From Glaciozyma antarctica PI12 (taxonomy: Eukaryota; Basidiomycota; Microbotryomycetes; Kriegeriales; Camptobasidiaceae), in contig KZ627150.1 of NCBI GenBank assembly GCA_002917775.1, positions 188,052 to 252,051 of the forward strand: 64,000 nt of DNA. Direction: 5' to 3'. The notes beneath the pieces were generated by a model. That model was given only the letters and a program-made list of their open reading frames with translations, searched no databases and was not told where the DNA came from. Shown one piece after another: positions 31,959 through 43,792 of this stretch. The position numbers and the translations under genes are program-made. How positions within the stretch are numbered: the first letter of the stretch is position 1; every line of letters begins with the position of its first letter.

Positions 31959-33790
31959 TCAGATCTGCCCCTTCAGATCGACCTTCGTAAGCTTCGCCAA
32001 CGCCTCGACGAGGTTCCCCTGCGCCATCTTGCAATCGAGCGTCTTGTCGCCGTCCGGGGAAGGGGTAGGAGAGGGCTTGTAAATCGCTGCGTTGAAGTCG
32101 GCGAGGAAGGCGTCCGCTTCATCAAGAGTGTCGAACGCGAGCTGGGTGGCGATGAAGGAGAGAGGAATAGTGAGATATCTGCGCGAGACCTCGTGGTCAG
32201 CGCGCCGCGCGAGTAAGGCGCGAGGAAGGGACGTACGCTTTGCTGATGGTCACGAGTGCCTGTACCCGCTCGCGCACGATGAAGTGGTCCATTAGATAGG
32301 CACCCATCTTGGGTGCGGCGAGGAAGAGTCGGAAGAACTTGGTATAGTTGCCTTGTGAGACGGCGTGGCGGACTGCGAGGGCGTGCTCGACGGAGGGGTC
32401 GCTCTTCTGAGCCTCGGTGAGGTTGCCGATGGTCGAGTTGAGCTCTGAAATAGCGGAAAGGGAAGTGAAGAAGGAGGTGGAAGGGAGGAAGAAGAGGGGG
32501 AGGTTAGCGATGCACGATGCGAGGAAGGACGGAGACTTGCCTGCGGGGTTTCGAGCGAAGATGAGGTAGAGAATGCGATAGCCAAGAAACTCCATGTCGT
32601 GTCCCGTCAGTCCGTGCTTGTACAGCTCGCGAAGCTGGCCTTGACATTGGTTGAACTCGCCAAGGTCGCCCTGAGGAGAGAACGAGTCGGTCAGTCCAGC
32701 CAAAAGCGAGGCGAGTTGGCGGAAGAAGCGGACCTTCTCAAGGGCTATCCGTGCGTGGATCTCGTACACTGTGCAGGTAAAGTCATTCTTGATGCGCTGG
32801 ACCTGGGATGCGAAACGGCGTCAGTCGCAGCTTCGACGAGAGCGAGGGACTGGTGAGGCGCACCGTCAAGTCCTGCCGCATGCTCTTGAACTGATCACAG
32901 ATGTAGCCGTAGTTTCCTTCTTGTTTCCACTTGGTCTTGAGGAGGTCGAGCGTCTTTTGCAGGACAGGCAAGGGCCGGATCGTGGTGGGGTCGGGAACCT
33001 GCGCGCACACTGGTCAGCGCCATCGTCACTTTCCCGTCCAACGCTCAATGCCGCTCACGCTGGTTAATCGGAGAAAGGGCTTCTCCAGCTTGGAGCTCGT
33101 TCCGACCACCGTCTCCCTATCCCAATCGATAACATTCTGTTCGCCCCAGTCAGCTTCCCCTTCGCTCCTCCCAGCCTCTAGACAGCACCGTACGTACCGG
33201 ATCGTAGACCGCATCAGGCTCAGGCGGCGCGTATCCCCCATAACCTCCCGCTCGTGCATTCCTCCCCAAGTACGGCGAGTTGCCGCCAGTCGACGCGGAG
33301 CCCGAAGGGCCTTCGTCTTCAAAGCGCCGCGCTCGCTTCTCCCGTCGGTCAGATTCGGCGTTGTTGGCGGGAGAGGTGACGCCGTAGGAATGAGGAGTGG
33401 AGGGAGCAAAGGCTCTGGAAGAGGAGGTCAGCCGATGAGCTCAGAGTGGGAGCGCGGGACGACTCACTTTCGCTTCTTTGGAGGCGCAAGGCTGTAAAGA
33501 GATGCCAATAGGTCAGTACGAGGCTTCGCAAGGCGCTCAGCTCGCCCAACGCACCTCTTGAGCTCCACTTTGGACCAGTCCGTCGTCCACAGCTTGTCGC
33601 CCTGGAATGCGTCGAAGATCATCTTCTTCAGCTCTGCTTCCACTGCTGCCCTGTTTGAATCGGTGCATTTGGCAAAGGTCTCGTTCACATAAGTCCTGAG
33701 AGGTGAGAGCGTAAGCGCCAGGTCGGCTGAGCCAGAAAAAGGTCGGGAGAAGGCTCACTTGAGCGCGGGAGGCCAGTTCGAGGACGACAT
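31959..33790 (-). CDS. THP3: SAC3/GANP-PCI domain protein, THP3/LENG8 family
   Basis: Ten exons: 33790-33759, 33695-33555, 33491-33468 (24 nt), 33414-33198, 33136-33059, 32998-32864, 32802-32734, 32670-32541, 32444-32237, 32178-31959. A short N-terminus (SSNWPPALKTYVNETFAKC) and a basic nuclear-type signal (PPKKRK) precede a low-complexity linker. The conserved SAC3/GANP core follows: IRPLPVLQKTLDLLKTKW, NYGYICDQFKSMRQDLT, VQRIKNDFT, YEIHARIALEKGDLGEFNQC, then PCI helices. Yeast Thp3 works with Csn12 in transcription elongation and mRNA processing. The intron after exon 8 has a GCAAGT donor. Confidence 0.9.
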
Positions 33791-34112
33791 GGTGAGTGCT
33801 CGCAGTGACTGAGCTGGATTGTGTTAACTGGGCGGCAGCTAGAGAGCTCTGAGAGGAGAAAAGCTGTGGAGATATCAGGAGGCAGTTAGCAGGGAATGGG
33901 TTGCGGGTGTCGGCGGGGTGGCGGGGAGTGACGGCGTTGTTCCTGAGGGGTGGCCGTGGTCTGGGTGAGGGTTTGGTCGCTGTAGGTGGGAGTGGTCGAG
34001 CGACGAGGGTTGGAGGAGGAGAAGGACTTCCGAGCAGTCCACTCAACGCTCTTGACCTCCTCCCACAGCCTCCCACTCAGCTCCACTTCATCGTTCCGTT
34101 GCTTCGATCTGG

Positions 34113-36301
34113 ATGTGAGTGCTTCGCCGGGCTAAACGTGACAGTGTACAGCAGCTAACGCTCTCCCGCTCACAGGTCCTCGAAGCGACCAGCTCCCGAT
34201 TCGCCCGGCCCCGAAGCACAGGTCGCCTCGACACGCCGCCGCACGACAGCTCCTACCGAACAAGAATCCACTGCCCGCCTCCTGCCGGATGAGAGCATGG
34301 ACGGCGTGCAGCCGAGCCTCACGACCGTAGCACAACTCCAGCACTGGACCGAGGTCTTGTCGAAGCGCACCGGCGGGGAGGCGATGGAGGTGGTGGAGGA
34401 GGACGGCGGCGCGGAGGGAGCAACAGGAGGAGCGAGCAGCGCAGGTTCGGTCACTCTCTCTAAAGTGGAAGCGCTATCCCTCCTCTCCGTCCTCCAGCAC
34501 ACGCTCGACACCTTTCTCGAAGCTCCCCTCACGCGCAACGACCTCCTCTCCCTCGTCCTCCACCTGGGGCAACAGCAAGCCGTCCTCTTCGCCCCTCCTC
34601 CCGCCCCTCCTCGCCGTCCCCTCTCGCCTGATCTCCCCGCCGATATCCTCGAGCTCGTCTTCGCAGAGCTGCGCAGGATCCGAATCGAGATGCCCGATGA
34701 GAGCGTCTTAGGAGGCAATTCGGGCGCGTTTGCGGGGTGGAAGGAGATGCGAGTGATGTCGGGGGTCAACAAGATTTGGAGGAGCGTCGCGAGGCCTCTC
34801 TACCTCGCCGAGATCCACGTCGCCGATACGCGACGCTTCCCTGGGCTCTCCAAGTTCTTGTTCAAGAACCCTCCTCGCGCAGACTGCTTGACCAGGATTC
34901 ACATCAAGGTATAGTGAGTATCGCGTCCCCTTGGAGATGCACCGTCGGATCCTGATATTTCTGGTTCGCAGCGACTTTGAGTACTCTTTCGGCAAGAGCT
35001 CCGAGGACGCAGGCTTCGCTCTCCCGACTGTCATCAGTCTCGCCACGAACCTTCATACCCTCTCGATTCAGTCCGACCGTAGCGGCGCCGCAAGTTCCTA
35101 TCGTCGACGGTCGCGCGAGGTCCATTCACTCGATACGTTCACGGGTGAGCCACCTCTCACTGCTCGCCACGTCTCGAAATAACACGGTTGCAGGTGGAGT
35201 TCACTTGCCTGAGATTATTGCCGAACGGAAGCGGCTCCGAACGCTCGTGTACGGAGCGCCCTGCACCATGGACGACATCGCCCTCTGTGAGTGCGCTCGC
35301 AAAAGCCCTCTCCTTCAACGCTAACTGCCCCCGCAGTCACGACTCAACTCTCCGAACTCCGCTCACTCGACCTCACGGGAGACGTCGATTTCCACGTGCC
35401 CCAGAACCACTTCCAGACGTGCTCGCCCCAGCTCAGGCGCTTTTGGGCTCCCACCGCAACCCTCAGTCCTTCCCAACTCTCCCGCCTATTCAAATCTTCC
35501 CGCGTCGACTCTCTCGCCTTCACCTTCGACATCGATGCGTACTGGGAGACCACCCCACCGACCACGGAGCAGACGACGAAGGTCCTCACCAAGCTCACCG
35601 CCTTCTTCGAGAAGCTCGGTCCTCAACTTAAGGCGCTCCTTCTCGCTTCCCCTTTCCACGACTCGGAGTCGGGGAGGATGAGGCTCCCGATGCCGCCGGG
35701 AGGATGGAACGGGTTCGGCGGCGGTGGCGGAGGAGGAATGGCGGCGCGGACGATTCAAATTGCGTTCCAGACGATTGTAGGAGGGATCGCAGGTGGAGGA
35801 CCTCCCGCCCCGGCTGGGGGAGCTCCCGCAGGAGGCCTAGCTGCAGGGCCAGCTCCTCCCATTCCAGCCGCCGCAGGAGTTCCTCCCCCCATCGTCGCCG
35901 GAGCAGCAGGCGGCGGTCCCCCTCCTCCCCCCGGCGCCAATTTTGCTCTATTCCCCTTTCCCAACATCGCTCCCGAACCTCCCACCCCCTTCTTCGAGGA
36001 GGTCATAGCCCACTGCCCCGCCCTCATGCATCTCGAGCTCTACGGCCGCCGCTTCTCTCCTGCCCTCCTCGACGAGATCAAGTTCCTCCCTCTTTCATTC
36101 CTCGCGATCTCGGTACCGAGGGACGAGGATAGGGTCAAGACGTTCGAGGGGATCTTGGGGGTGTTGGAGGGCGAGGGGTTTAAGGAGTTGAGGAAGTTGG
36201 AGCTGCATGGGGAGTGGGAGGCGACGGAGAGGAGGTCGGTCAAGGAGGCTTGCGATGGGAGGGGTATTGGGTACGCGAGCGTTGGGACTTCGAGGGGATA
36301 G
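34113..36301 (+). CDS. F-box-like/LRR-like protein with a spliced start codon
   Basis: The start codon is AT at 34113-34114 joined to G at 34176, giving MSSKRPAPDSPGPE. Exons: 34113-34114, 34176-34913, 34972-35144, 35194-35286, 35337-36301. An internal ATG at 34297 is possible, but the frame upstream is protein-like and consistent with the splice. Residues around RRPLSPDLPADILELVFAEL form a clear F-box core, followed by leucine-rich repeats (LSELRSLDLTGDVDF). A 90-residue Gly/Pro/Ala-rich insertion and a C-terminal LRR segment (HLELYGRRFS) follow. Substrate adaptor role in SCF ligase is inferred. Confidence 0.8.
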
Positions 36302-36744
36302 TCGAAGGACGGGGAGTGCGAGGGATGGGGAATGCGACGTGGAATTTGATCGCAACTTGCTATGCCGTTTGATGTTCAACGCTACGGCAGTGCCTTCTGA
36401 ACAGTTCTGATTCCTCAACGGCAGGAGAGAGAGAGAACACGAGAACGCGAGGACGGCGGCGCAGGCTGGCGGCAGCTCAAAAACACCCTCGGCGTCGCTG
36501 TCGACGCTCTTTGTCGGCTCCCTCTCATCTTCCTTCCACGACCAGCAGCGTCTTCAGCAGCCCGCCTCCGCCGGCGTAGTCTCCCAGCCATCTCCATCTC
36601 TCCCAGCGGGTTCGGCGCCCCCTTCCCTCCCAAGCAGCCCGCCCACTCCTTCCTGAACTCCGATCCTTCTCCTCCTTCTCCGACGCGACGTTCCCCTCTC
36701 TCCCTGGCCCACAGACGGATCTGCCGACACACCCTACTCCTCCG
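36302..36744. other. Intergenic, F-box 3' flank and KEI1 promoter
   Basis: 443 bases without a recognisable gene or motif. Confidence 0.45.
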
Positions 36745-37825
36745 ATGGTCACCTTAACACGGCTACGCTTTCCTGGTTCTGGGAAGATTCCCCTAGCCAA
36801 CAGCTTCGTTGGCGCGATGGACTTGAAGCTGGGTATGCATGCAGGACCGCGAGGCCCAGGTGGGGACGAGGAAGCTGATTCCTTTGCGCGGCAACAGGCG
36901 TTAGCATCATCTCCCTCTTTGCGGTCCTCAACAAGGTCGCAGGAGCCTACGGGATCATGGCGGTCTTCACGGGAGGGACGCCAGCCCAGCTCACGCTGTA
37001 CCTCTACTCAATAGGGACCATCGTCGTCTTTCTCTGGGGCCTCAAGAAGATCTCAGAGGTGCGCTCTCCCTTCCGTTCACTAGAGCGCGTCGAAGACTGA
37101 CACCTTCGCCTCCAGGAACACGGTCCCAAGACTCTCATCTACGCCCACCTCTTTGCGATCGACCACATGATCAGCACGGTCTACACGACTCTGTTCGCCG
37201 TAGCGTGGTACGTCTACGAGCCGCACGATGGGCGGCGCGTGGCGAATTCGGACGCGCAGAGGGAGATGATGGGAGAGGCGGGGAGGGTGGTCGATGATGT
37301 TGCGCGCAAGGCAGCGGCGGAGGCTATCTGGAAGTCGGAGCGAGGCTTTGCAGCGGCTGTGATTATTGGAGGGTGGATGGTCAAGGTACGCTCTTCCTGC
37401 GCCACTTTGCTCGCTCCAAGTTGACCCCGCGGATTCGGTAGGTGTACTTCATCCTCTGCCTCTACTCCTTTGCGCTCCACCTCCGACGAGGAACGTACCA
37501 CTCCCTCCCCTTCTCTCGCCCCATCTCCTCTCGCCACGCCCACACCTCCTCAACAAGCGGCGGCGGGCGATACTCTCACCTCCGCGGTCTCTCCGTCGCG
37601 ACGGACGCAGGAACCGAGACGACGCTCGCGCAGACGCTCTGGGAGGACGAGGAGTCAGCTGCGGCGTTCGAGCGGGCGGAAGAGGGGGAGAACCCTACTA
37701 GCCCGGCAGCGGCGAGAGGGACGGGGATGAGCAGGAGCCCGAGCGGAGGAACGCAGTTGTCGCTCGAGCGACCGAGTCCTTTTGCGACAATACTGGGCAA
37801 GCTGAGCGGGGAGGCGCAGCGGTAG
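36745..37825 (+). CDS. KEI1: Kei1, regulatory subunit of inositol phosphorylceramide synthase
   Basis: Four exons: 36745-36832, 36898-37058, 37116-37385, 37442-37825, giving 300 residues. The Kei1 pattern is clear: FVGAMDLKLG, SIISLFAVLNKVAGAYGIMA, LYLYSIGTIVVFLWGLK, IYAHLFAIDHMISTVYTTLF, VYEPHDGRRVANSDAQREM, and the last helix MVKVYFILCLYSFALHLR. About four membrane helices are followed by a Ser-rich cytosolic tail. Kei1 binds Aur1 in the Golgi and is needed for complex sphingolipid synthesis. No anomaly seen. Confidence 0.9.
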
Positions 37826-37962
37826 AATGGGAGGGGAACGAAGCACTTAATAAACATCGCTTGTCGACCCCCGATTCCCTCGCTCGCTCTCTCTTTGAGT
37901 TTCTTGAACTTTGACTTCCTCGAACGAACAGGATGGATTGCTCGTCTTCGCTCCTCCCCAGC

Positions 37963-39482
37963 TCAATCTCGCATCCTCCCTGCCATCCAGCGACGCACAG
38001 TCACCTCCCGCATCTGTAGCATCGCCATCGCCTGCGCCGGGTTCTCGGCAATAAAGTTGGGACTGGGGAGGGACGACATGGGCGGGATAAGGACTTGCAG
38101 AAGAACGAGAGTCTATCGTCGCAAAGCCACGAGTCAGCGAGAGTTCTGAAAAGGCTTGGGAGAGGTAGCGCACCTTCTTCACGCCAGAGCAAACGCGGTT
38201 GACGGTGTTGAACCAACGCCAGCTGTTCTTGTTCTCGCCTTCCGCGAGCATGCCTGCTGCGTTCGACGACCGGAAAGGACACGTCGCCGCGTCTGCAGGA
38301 TCCACGTAATTCGGCACGACGACGACAGCGAACCTGCATCACGAATCAGCGAGGGCTCCTATCATCATGAAAAGATGAAAAGAACGACGCACTCCGCATG
38401 CCCTCCTACAGGTCCTCCGAGCCCATACAGCACCCAATCCGCGCAGAACTTGACGCCCGACCTGACGACCCATCCCATTGATCGAAAGTGGTGGTACGAG
38501 GCGTAGTTGACGAGGAAGGGCGAGTCGAATCGCGCCAAGCGAGGATCCACCGTCGGAGAGGAGAGGCCGGCGGAAGGAGGGGAATTGAGGGTCGCGCCGT
38601 CGAGGAGGAAGAGGCGCCAGGTAGCGAGGATGGAGAGAGTTGGCGAGGGGGGAGTGGAGGGAGGGTCGAAGGGGGAGGAAGAGCGGAGGGAGAGGGCGCC
38701 GAGGGAGAAGAGGAGGAAGAAGGCCTCCTCGGGTTGGAGTTGGGTGTGTTCCGCGTCGAGCTGCCAGAGAGGAGGAGGCGCGACGGGCTCGTTCAGCTCC
38801 TCTTCTGCTGTTGCTTCCTCAACGGGAACGGCATCGGCGTCCTCCTGCTCCTCGACAATCTTCTCCAGCACTTCGACGAGGGCGTCCTCGTTATCCTCGA
38901 CTAGCCTGTCGGAGGGAAGAGCCGACGTGCTCGAGGAGGGACTGCCGATAGAGGATCCCCATTCGGACGCAGCGGCAGACGCAGCAGCAAACTTCTCTGC
39001 TTCCCTCTCGAGCTTCTTGACCTGCTTGGAGGACTTGCGCTCGACTCGACGCTGTGCGGTAATCTCCTCCGACGTGAGCTCTGCGAGAGGGCTCATCAGC
39101 TCCGTCCTTCTCTGCGTGTACTTCACAGGAACTCACTCTTCTCCCTTCCCTCCGATTCGGCCAGCATGTTCTCCACCCGCCGCTTCCAACTCGGTTCACT
39201 CCGACTCAACGATCCCTTGCCGAAGAACCCTCTCCGCCACAGCATGACCATATCCTCCTCCCCGTGGACCCATATACTCTTCGTGAGTTCATCGTAGATA
39301 GCTTGGATCTGCGGAGGCGAGAGGGAGAGGCCTGGGAGGGAGGAGAAAAAGGAGGAGAGGAAGGAGGGCGCGACGGGGGTGAGGGGGAGGAGGTTGCCGT
39401 ACAAGGCGAGGGCGCGGGATCGTTTGCTCGAGTTTCCTAGGTGCTCTGGTCGTGTGCCAGTTGGTGCTGTTCGTGCTGCCAT
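37963..39482 (-). CDS. SEN2: tRNA-splicing endonuclease catalytic subunit SEN2
   Basis: Four exons: 39482-39137, 39080-38393, 38333-38174, 38112-37963, giving 447 residues. The N-terminal half has the SEN2 motif WVHGEEDMVMLWRRGFFGKG, then an acidic, variable linker. The nuclease domain follows: YHHFRSMGWVVRSGVKFCADW. The catalytic triad is visible as Tyr in VLYGLGGP, His in GGHAEFAVVV and Lys in SGVKKTLVLLQV. It cuts the 5' splice site of intron-containing pre-tRNAs in the heterotetrameric SEN complex. The 3' end converges on KEI1 with only 137 bases between stop codons. Confidence 0.93.
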
Positions 39483-39773
39483 AGTCGTCAGACGCTGAGG
39501 TGGGCGGGGAGTCAAGAGAGGAACGCGACAACAATCCTCTCTTCCTCCCTTTCCTCTCGCTCCTCCGTCCCCGCCGACTCGCCAGCATCACGCCGTTGAG
39601 CTCCAGTTGATCCTCGTCCCAGCGAACGGCGACCCCAACCGCCCAGAGCCAGCAAACACCTCAACTCTCGGACCCCTCTCGCGCGCTCCACCATCTCCCC
39701 AGCTCCTCGCCTTCCTTCAGAGCTCTCCGAAGAACTAGGGACGACGCCTTTGAGCCCTTCTTAACCCCTCGCC
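39483..39773. promoter_or_regulatory. Shared promoter, SEN2 / dynein intermediate chain
   Basis: 291 bases between divergent genes. The right end is transcribed leader of the dynein gene, ending in the A (39774) that supplies its start codon. Confidence 0.5.
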
Positions 39774-42205
39774 AGTGCGTCTCGTTTGCCATCCTTGACC
39801 GCCTGGCTCTCCTCGCGTCTCCCAACTCAACTGACGACGCATCCTCCCAGTGGAACGACGAAAGGCTGAGATCGCTGCCAAACGCGCCAAGCTCGAGGAA
39901 CTCAAGAAAGCCCGCGAAGCTCGTACTTCGAACCTCCACCCCGCCGCTCCTTCCCGCCCTCCCTCGACGCTGGGAACCGACACAGAGCGGACCGTGACGC
40001 CGTCCAGTCGCGCGCAGCTGGATGACCTCGTTTCGAGCTTGCTAGGAGGTGGGAGTGAGGCAGGAGGGAATGTGATGGAGAGCCCGTCGAGGTTGGCGAG
40101 CAGTCGGAGTGAGGAAGTGAGCGGAAGGACGAGCAGGGCGAGTGAGGAGCTGAGCACGAGTACGGGGCCAAGTGGGCAGGCTTGGAGTGATAAGGGGAGC
40201 TTAGGGACGACGCTTGTTGGTGCTCAGGAATTGTGAGTCGCGCAGGGCGCTGACGGGAGCTCGGGAGCTGATGGTCGTTTCGTTCCAGGTTCCCGCCGAC
40301 ACCTGCCGCCATCCCCTCCTTCACCTCTACCTCCATTGAGCTCTACGACCTACCTCCAAAGCCCAAAGTTCTCTACGACAAGTTCATCCAAACCTCCGAC
40401 GACCTTTACCCCTCCATCCCCCCCGGCACGCACTCCCTCGGCACCTCTACCGACGTCGCCGACACGAACGGAGCAGGTGGAGGCGTTGGGCGGGAGAGCG
40501 CCGACGAGATGCGAGTACGGATCATCGCCGAGCTGGAGGAGGAGCGGAAGAAGCTCGACGCCGAGATTGAGGAGGAGAAGCGACGTGCGGCGGTCGAGCT
40601 GGAGGATGAACGCGCGAAGGGACTCTCACCGCCTGCGCTCTCCTCCGTCCTCGCTTCACCACCCTTCCTCGACTTCCTCTCCCATTCTTCCAAGATCGTG
40701 CAGCGAGCACTTTCGGATTCGTACGACTACTTGCGGGACTACACGGTCAGCTCGACGGAGGCGAGTGGGGAGGCCGACAATGCGATGGTTCGCTTGCTCG
40801 GCAGCTGGTACGAGGAGCGATGGGGTCGTGGAAGGAGCGTTACTGGTGTCGACTGGAGTCCAAAAGTGCGTTCTTTCAGCTCAGCGTCGCCTGAGCCTTT
40901 CAACTGACCCTCGCGCCCAGTTCCCCGAACTTTTCGTCGCTTCGTACAACAAGAATCCAAAGGGGGTGAACGAGCCCGACGGAATCGCCTGCGTATGGAA
41001 TCTTCACCTACTCGAACGGCCAGAGTTCGTCTTCCATTCCCAAGTGCGTCCTCTGTCCTTGCTTCGCAACGTCTCCCGCTGACCTTCGCTGGCAGTCCGA
41101 CGTTCTCTCCGTCGCCTTTACCCCCTTTCACCCCAACCTTCTCATCGGCGGCACCTACTCCGGCCAAATTCTCCTGTGGGACACTCGCTCTCGCCACCCC
41201 AACCCAGTCCTCAAGACCCCCCTCTCGGCCTCCGGTCACACCCACCCCGTCTACTCTCTCTCGATGGTCGGCACGCAGAATGCCCACAACCTCATCTCCG
41301 CCTCGACGGACGGCACGGTCTGCGCCTGGACGCTCGACATGCTCGCTCGGCCGCAGGAGACGCTCGAGCTCCTCCACCCGGCGCACAACAAGACCGACGA
41401 AGTCAGCGTCACGGCGCTCGGCTTTCCCGAGGGCGAGACGACGACCTTCTGGGTCGGTACGGAGGAGGGCAACGTCTACGCTGCGAACCGGTACGATCGC
41501 GCTGGCGCCAAAGCCGGCCTCGTACAGAATGAGGTCTACCGAGGGCATTCGGGACCGGTGACGGGGATGGACTTTCATCCTGTGGCGGGGACGGTCGACC
41601 TCTCCGATTTGTTCCTTACGTGCGGAGTCGATTGGACGGTTAAGCTTTGGCGCGCGGGAGGAGCGGGAGGAGCGGGGGCAGCGAAGGCGCAGCAGGCGGC
41701 GGCTCCGCAGAACGTCGCGAGCGGGGTCGTTCAGCCCATCTTCTCGTTCGAGGAGGCCGACGACTATGTCTACGACGTCAAGTGGCATCCGAATCATCCG
41801 GCAATCTTTGGGAGCGTCGATGGGTCGGGCAAGTTTGATCTTTGGAACTTGAACGTCGATACCGAGGTGCGTTCTCCCGGTCTCTTCTTTTACGACGGAC
41901 TAGCTGACGGTTGTCTTGACGCAGGTCCCAATCGTCTCTACTCCAGTCGCGCCAACCGCGTCGCGAGGCCTCAACAAGCTCGCCTGGGACCGCAGCGAAG
42001 GTCGACGAGCAGCCATCGGTTCCTCGGATGGCCGCGTCTACGTCTACGAGATCAGCCAAGGTTCGTTCTTTTCTCTCAGCTGGAAAAGGCTGGAGCTGAT
42101 GAGGTTGTGGTAGAACTGGCAACGCCGCGAGAGAATGAGTGGGAGCAGATGAGGAAGACGTGCAACACGCTCGGAGCGGGCGGGACGGAGATGGCTGGGC
42201 GATAG
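39774..42205 (+). CDS. Cytoplasmic dynein intermediate chain
   Basis: The start codon is A39774 joined to TG at 39851-39852 across an intron, giving MERRKAEIAAKRAKLEELKK, the usual N-terminal coiled coil. Exons: 39774, 39851-40232, 40289-40865, 40921-41043, 41096-41866, 41925-42060, 42114-42205. After Ser-rich linkers and a second coiled coil (ELEEERKKLDAEIEEEKR), WD repeats fill the C-terminal half (TGVDWSPKFPELFVASY, SDVLSVAFTPFHPNLLIGG, GPVTGMDFHPVAG...DLFLTCGVDWTVKLW). It scaffolds dynein heavy chain, light chains and dynactin. The LC8 light chain gene is 14 kb away in this window. Confidence 0.93.
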
Positions 42206-42500
42206 ATTGTTGGAGCTCGTAGGATACCTCTGCAACTCGATACCTAAGTGCAAACCGCAAAAAACGAGCGGAAGACTGAGTCAGAGCTCGACAGGAGGGG
42301 AAAGTGGATTCGGCCGCGCTGCTCCGACCTCTCCTTCCTCCCGTCGTTCTAGAGGATCTCGCACCACGAGCTTGCTCAAGTAGCTACAGGTACGTCCTCC
42401 TGCACCCCCCTGCTCCTCAGCTAACGTCCCTCTCCTGTCCGCCAGTCGCTCCGCCAGTCGCTCCGCCACTCTCCTCGTCGCGCGTCAACAACGCCTCCCC

Positions 42501-43755
42501 ATGGCTTCCTCCCTCCCACCCCCTCTCCAGCGCACCACCTCGATCGACTCCCTAGCTCTTGAAACCCTCTTTCTTCCACATCCTAGAACTCGCTGCCGAT
42601 TCCAGCTTCCCGATCACCTCGCGTTACCGCGTCCTCAAAGCCGCGGCGCTGGTCCGTCGAAGCTGGCGCGAGATCTCGCAGGAGCTACTCTGGAGGGAGG
42701 TCGAGCTGTCTTCCGTGGCCTCTTCAAAGGCTTTCGAGGCGAACGCGGGAGGGGTGGAGCTTAAGACGAATCGATTGAGGCTCGTTTCCCTCCCCAAGAA
42801 CCTCGGGATGAATGGACGCGGGTGGGACTTGGAGCGGATAATTCGAGCTTGCAGGGGTCTCAGGGAGCTGGAGCTGAAGAAGGTACGAGAGCTGGACATC
42901 CAGTGCCTTGCTGGTGCGAAGTTGGCAGATACGTGCTGGCTCCCCTTTCTCGAATCAACTTCTCGCTGTGCGAATCGCTCACCCTTCATCCAGGTCTCTC
43001 CTTGCTTAAAGTCGACGATAGCGACTTTGTCAACGGGCAATTATCTAGGCCCGAATTCGCCTTTCGCCTCTCCCATCTCGCCATCATCATCGGATCGAGC
43101 TACGAGGAATCATGGACGTCTCCCCTCCTCGCCCTCCTGTTCCAGTCGTCCATCACTCCCTCCTTCTCTACCTCTTCCCTGCTTAGGACAAAGAGCTGGT
43201 CAGCCTCTGCCGAAGCCTCCTTCCGACACTCAAGACCGTCGTCGCACCTCACCTTCGCCAATTCGTCCTCCATTCCTACTCTTCTTGCCTAGGCGACGTC
43301 GGACCAATCCTACAGCGTTGTACGCAGCTGGAGCACTTTGGCGCCGGAGACGTTTCCCTCCTTTCCTACCTCCCAATTCCGCTAAAGAGGTGGACCTGCC
43401 CCGGCACCGCGTCGACCAGCGAAGTGCTCGAGGCGCTGCGTTCCGCGCCGCTGGCCGTCTTGGAAGAGTTCATCTTGCCATGGATGTAGGAACCTCGCGA
43501 ACGAGACTTTTACAAAGAGGTGTTTGGCGAATGCTGTAGGCGCCAGATTCAAGTGCGCTTTGCAGGCCCGCCCGAGACGGCGAGGGCGATTGTCGCGATC
43601 CCTGATGAGCTTTTCGGGGTACGCAAGCCCACCTCTTGAGAAATTGGCGAAGCAAACTGACCTCCATTTGGCAGGAGAGCAGGTTCGTGTTGGGAGAAGG
43701 GAAGGGCGTGAGGAAACCGAACACGCAGAGCAGGAGCGCTTCGCAGGGCGCTTGA
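42501..43755 (+). pseudogene. Decayed F-box-like gene
   Basis: From an ATG at 42501 the sequence reads LPPPLQRTTSIDSLALETLF, then in the next frame FHILELAADSSFPITSRYRV, a good F-box core. The frame changes again near 42920-42950 before RINFSLCESLTLHPG and near 43150 before the segment ELVSLCRSLLP. In-frame TAG codons precede DKELVSLC (43183-43185 region) and follow EEFILPWM (about 43487). The tail DFYKEVFGECCRRQ and, after an intron-like stretch, ESRFVLGEGKGVRKP ends at TGA 43753-43755. Several breaks in one gene point to a pseudogene rather than single errors. The family is the same broad F-box/LRR type as others here, but it is not a close copy. Confidence 0.65.
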
Positions 43756-43792
43756 GATCCGACTATTTCTGCAACGACCATTCCGTACCAAT

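Noticed and set aside
8019-43490. Idea that TAG is reassigned to an amino acid, since several frames contain it
   Set aside because: TAG is the normal stop of many intact genes here (MTHFR, Tul1, CLC, Kei1, dynein IC, TIM23, LC8), and two of the internal TAGs lie in a clear relic.
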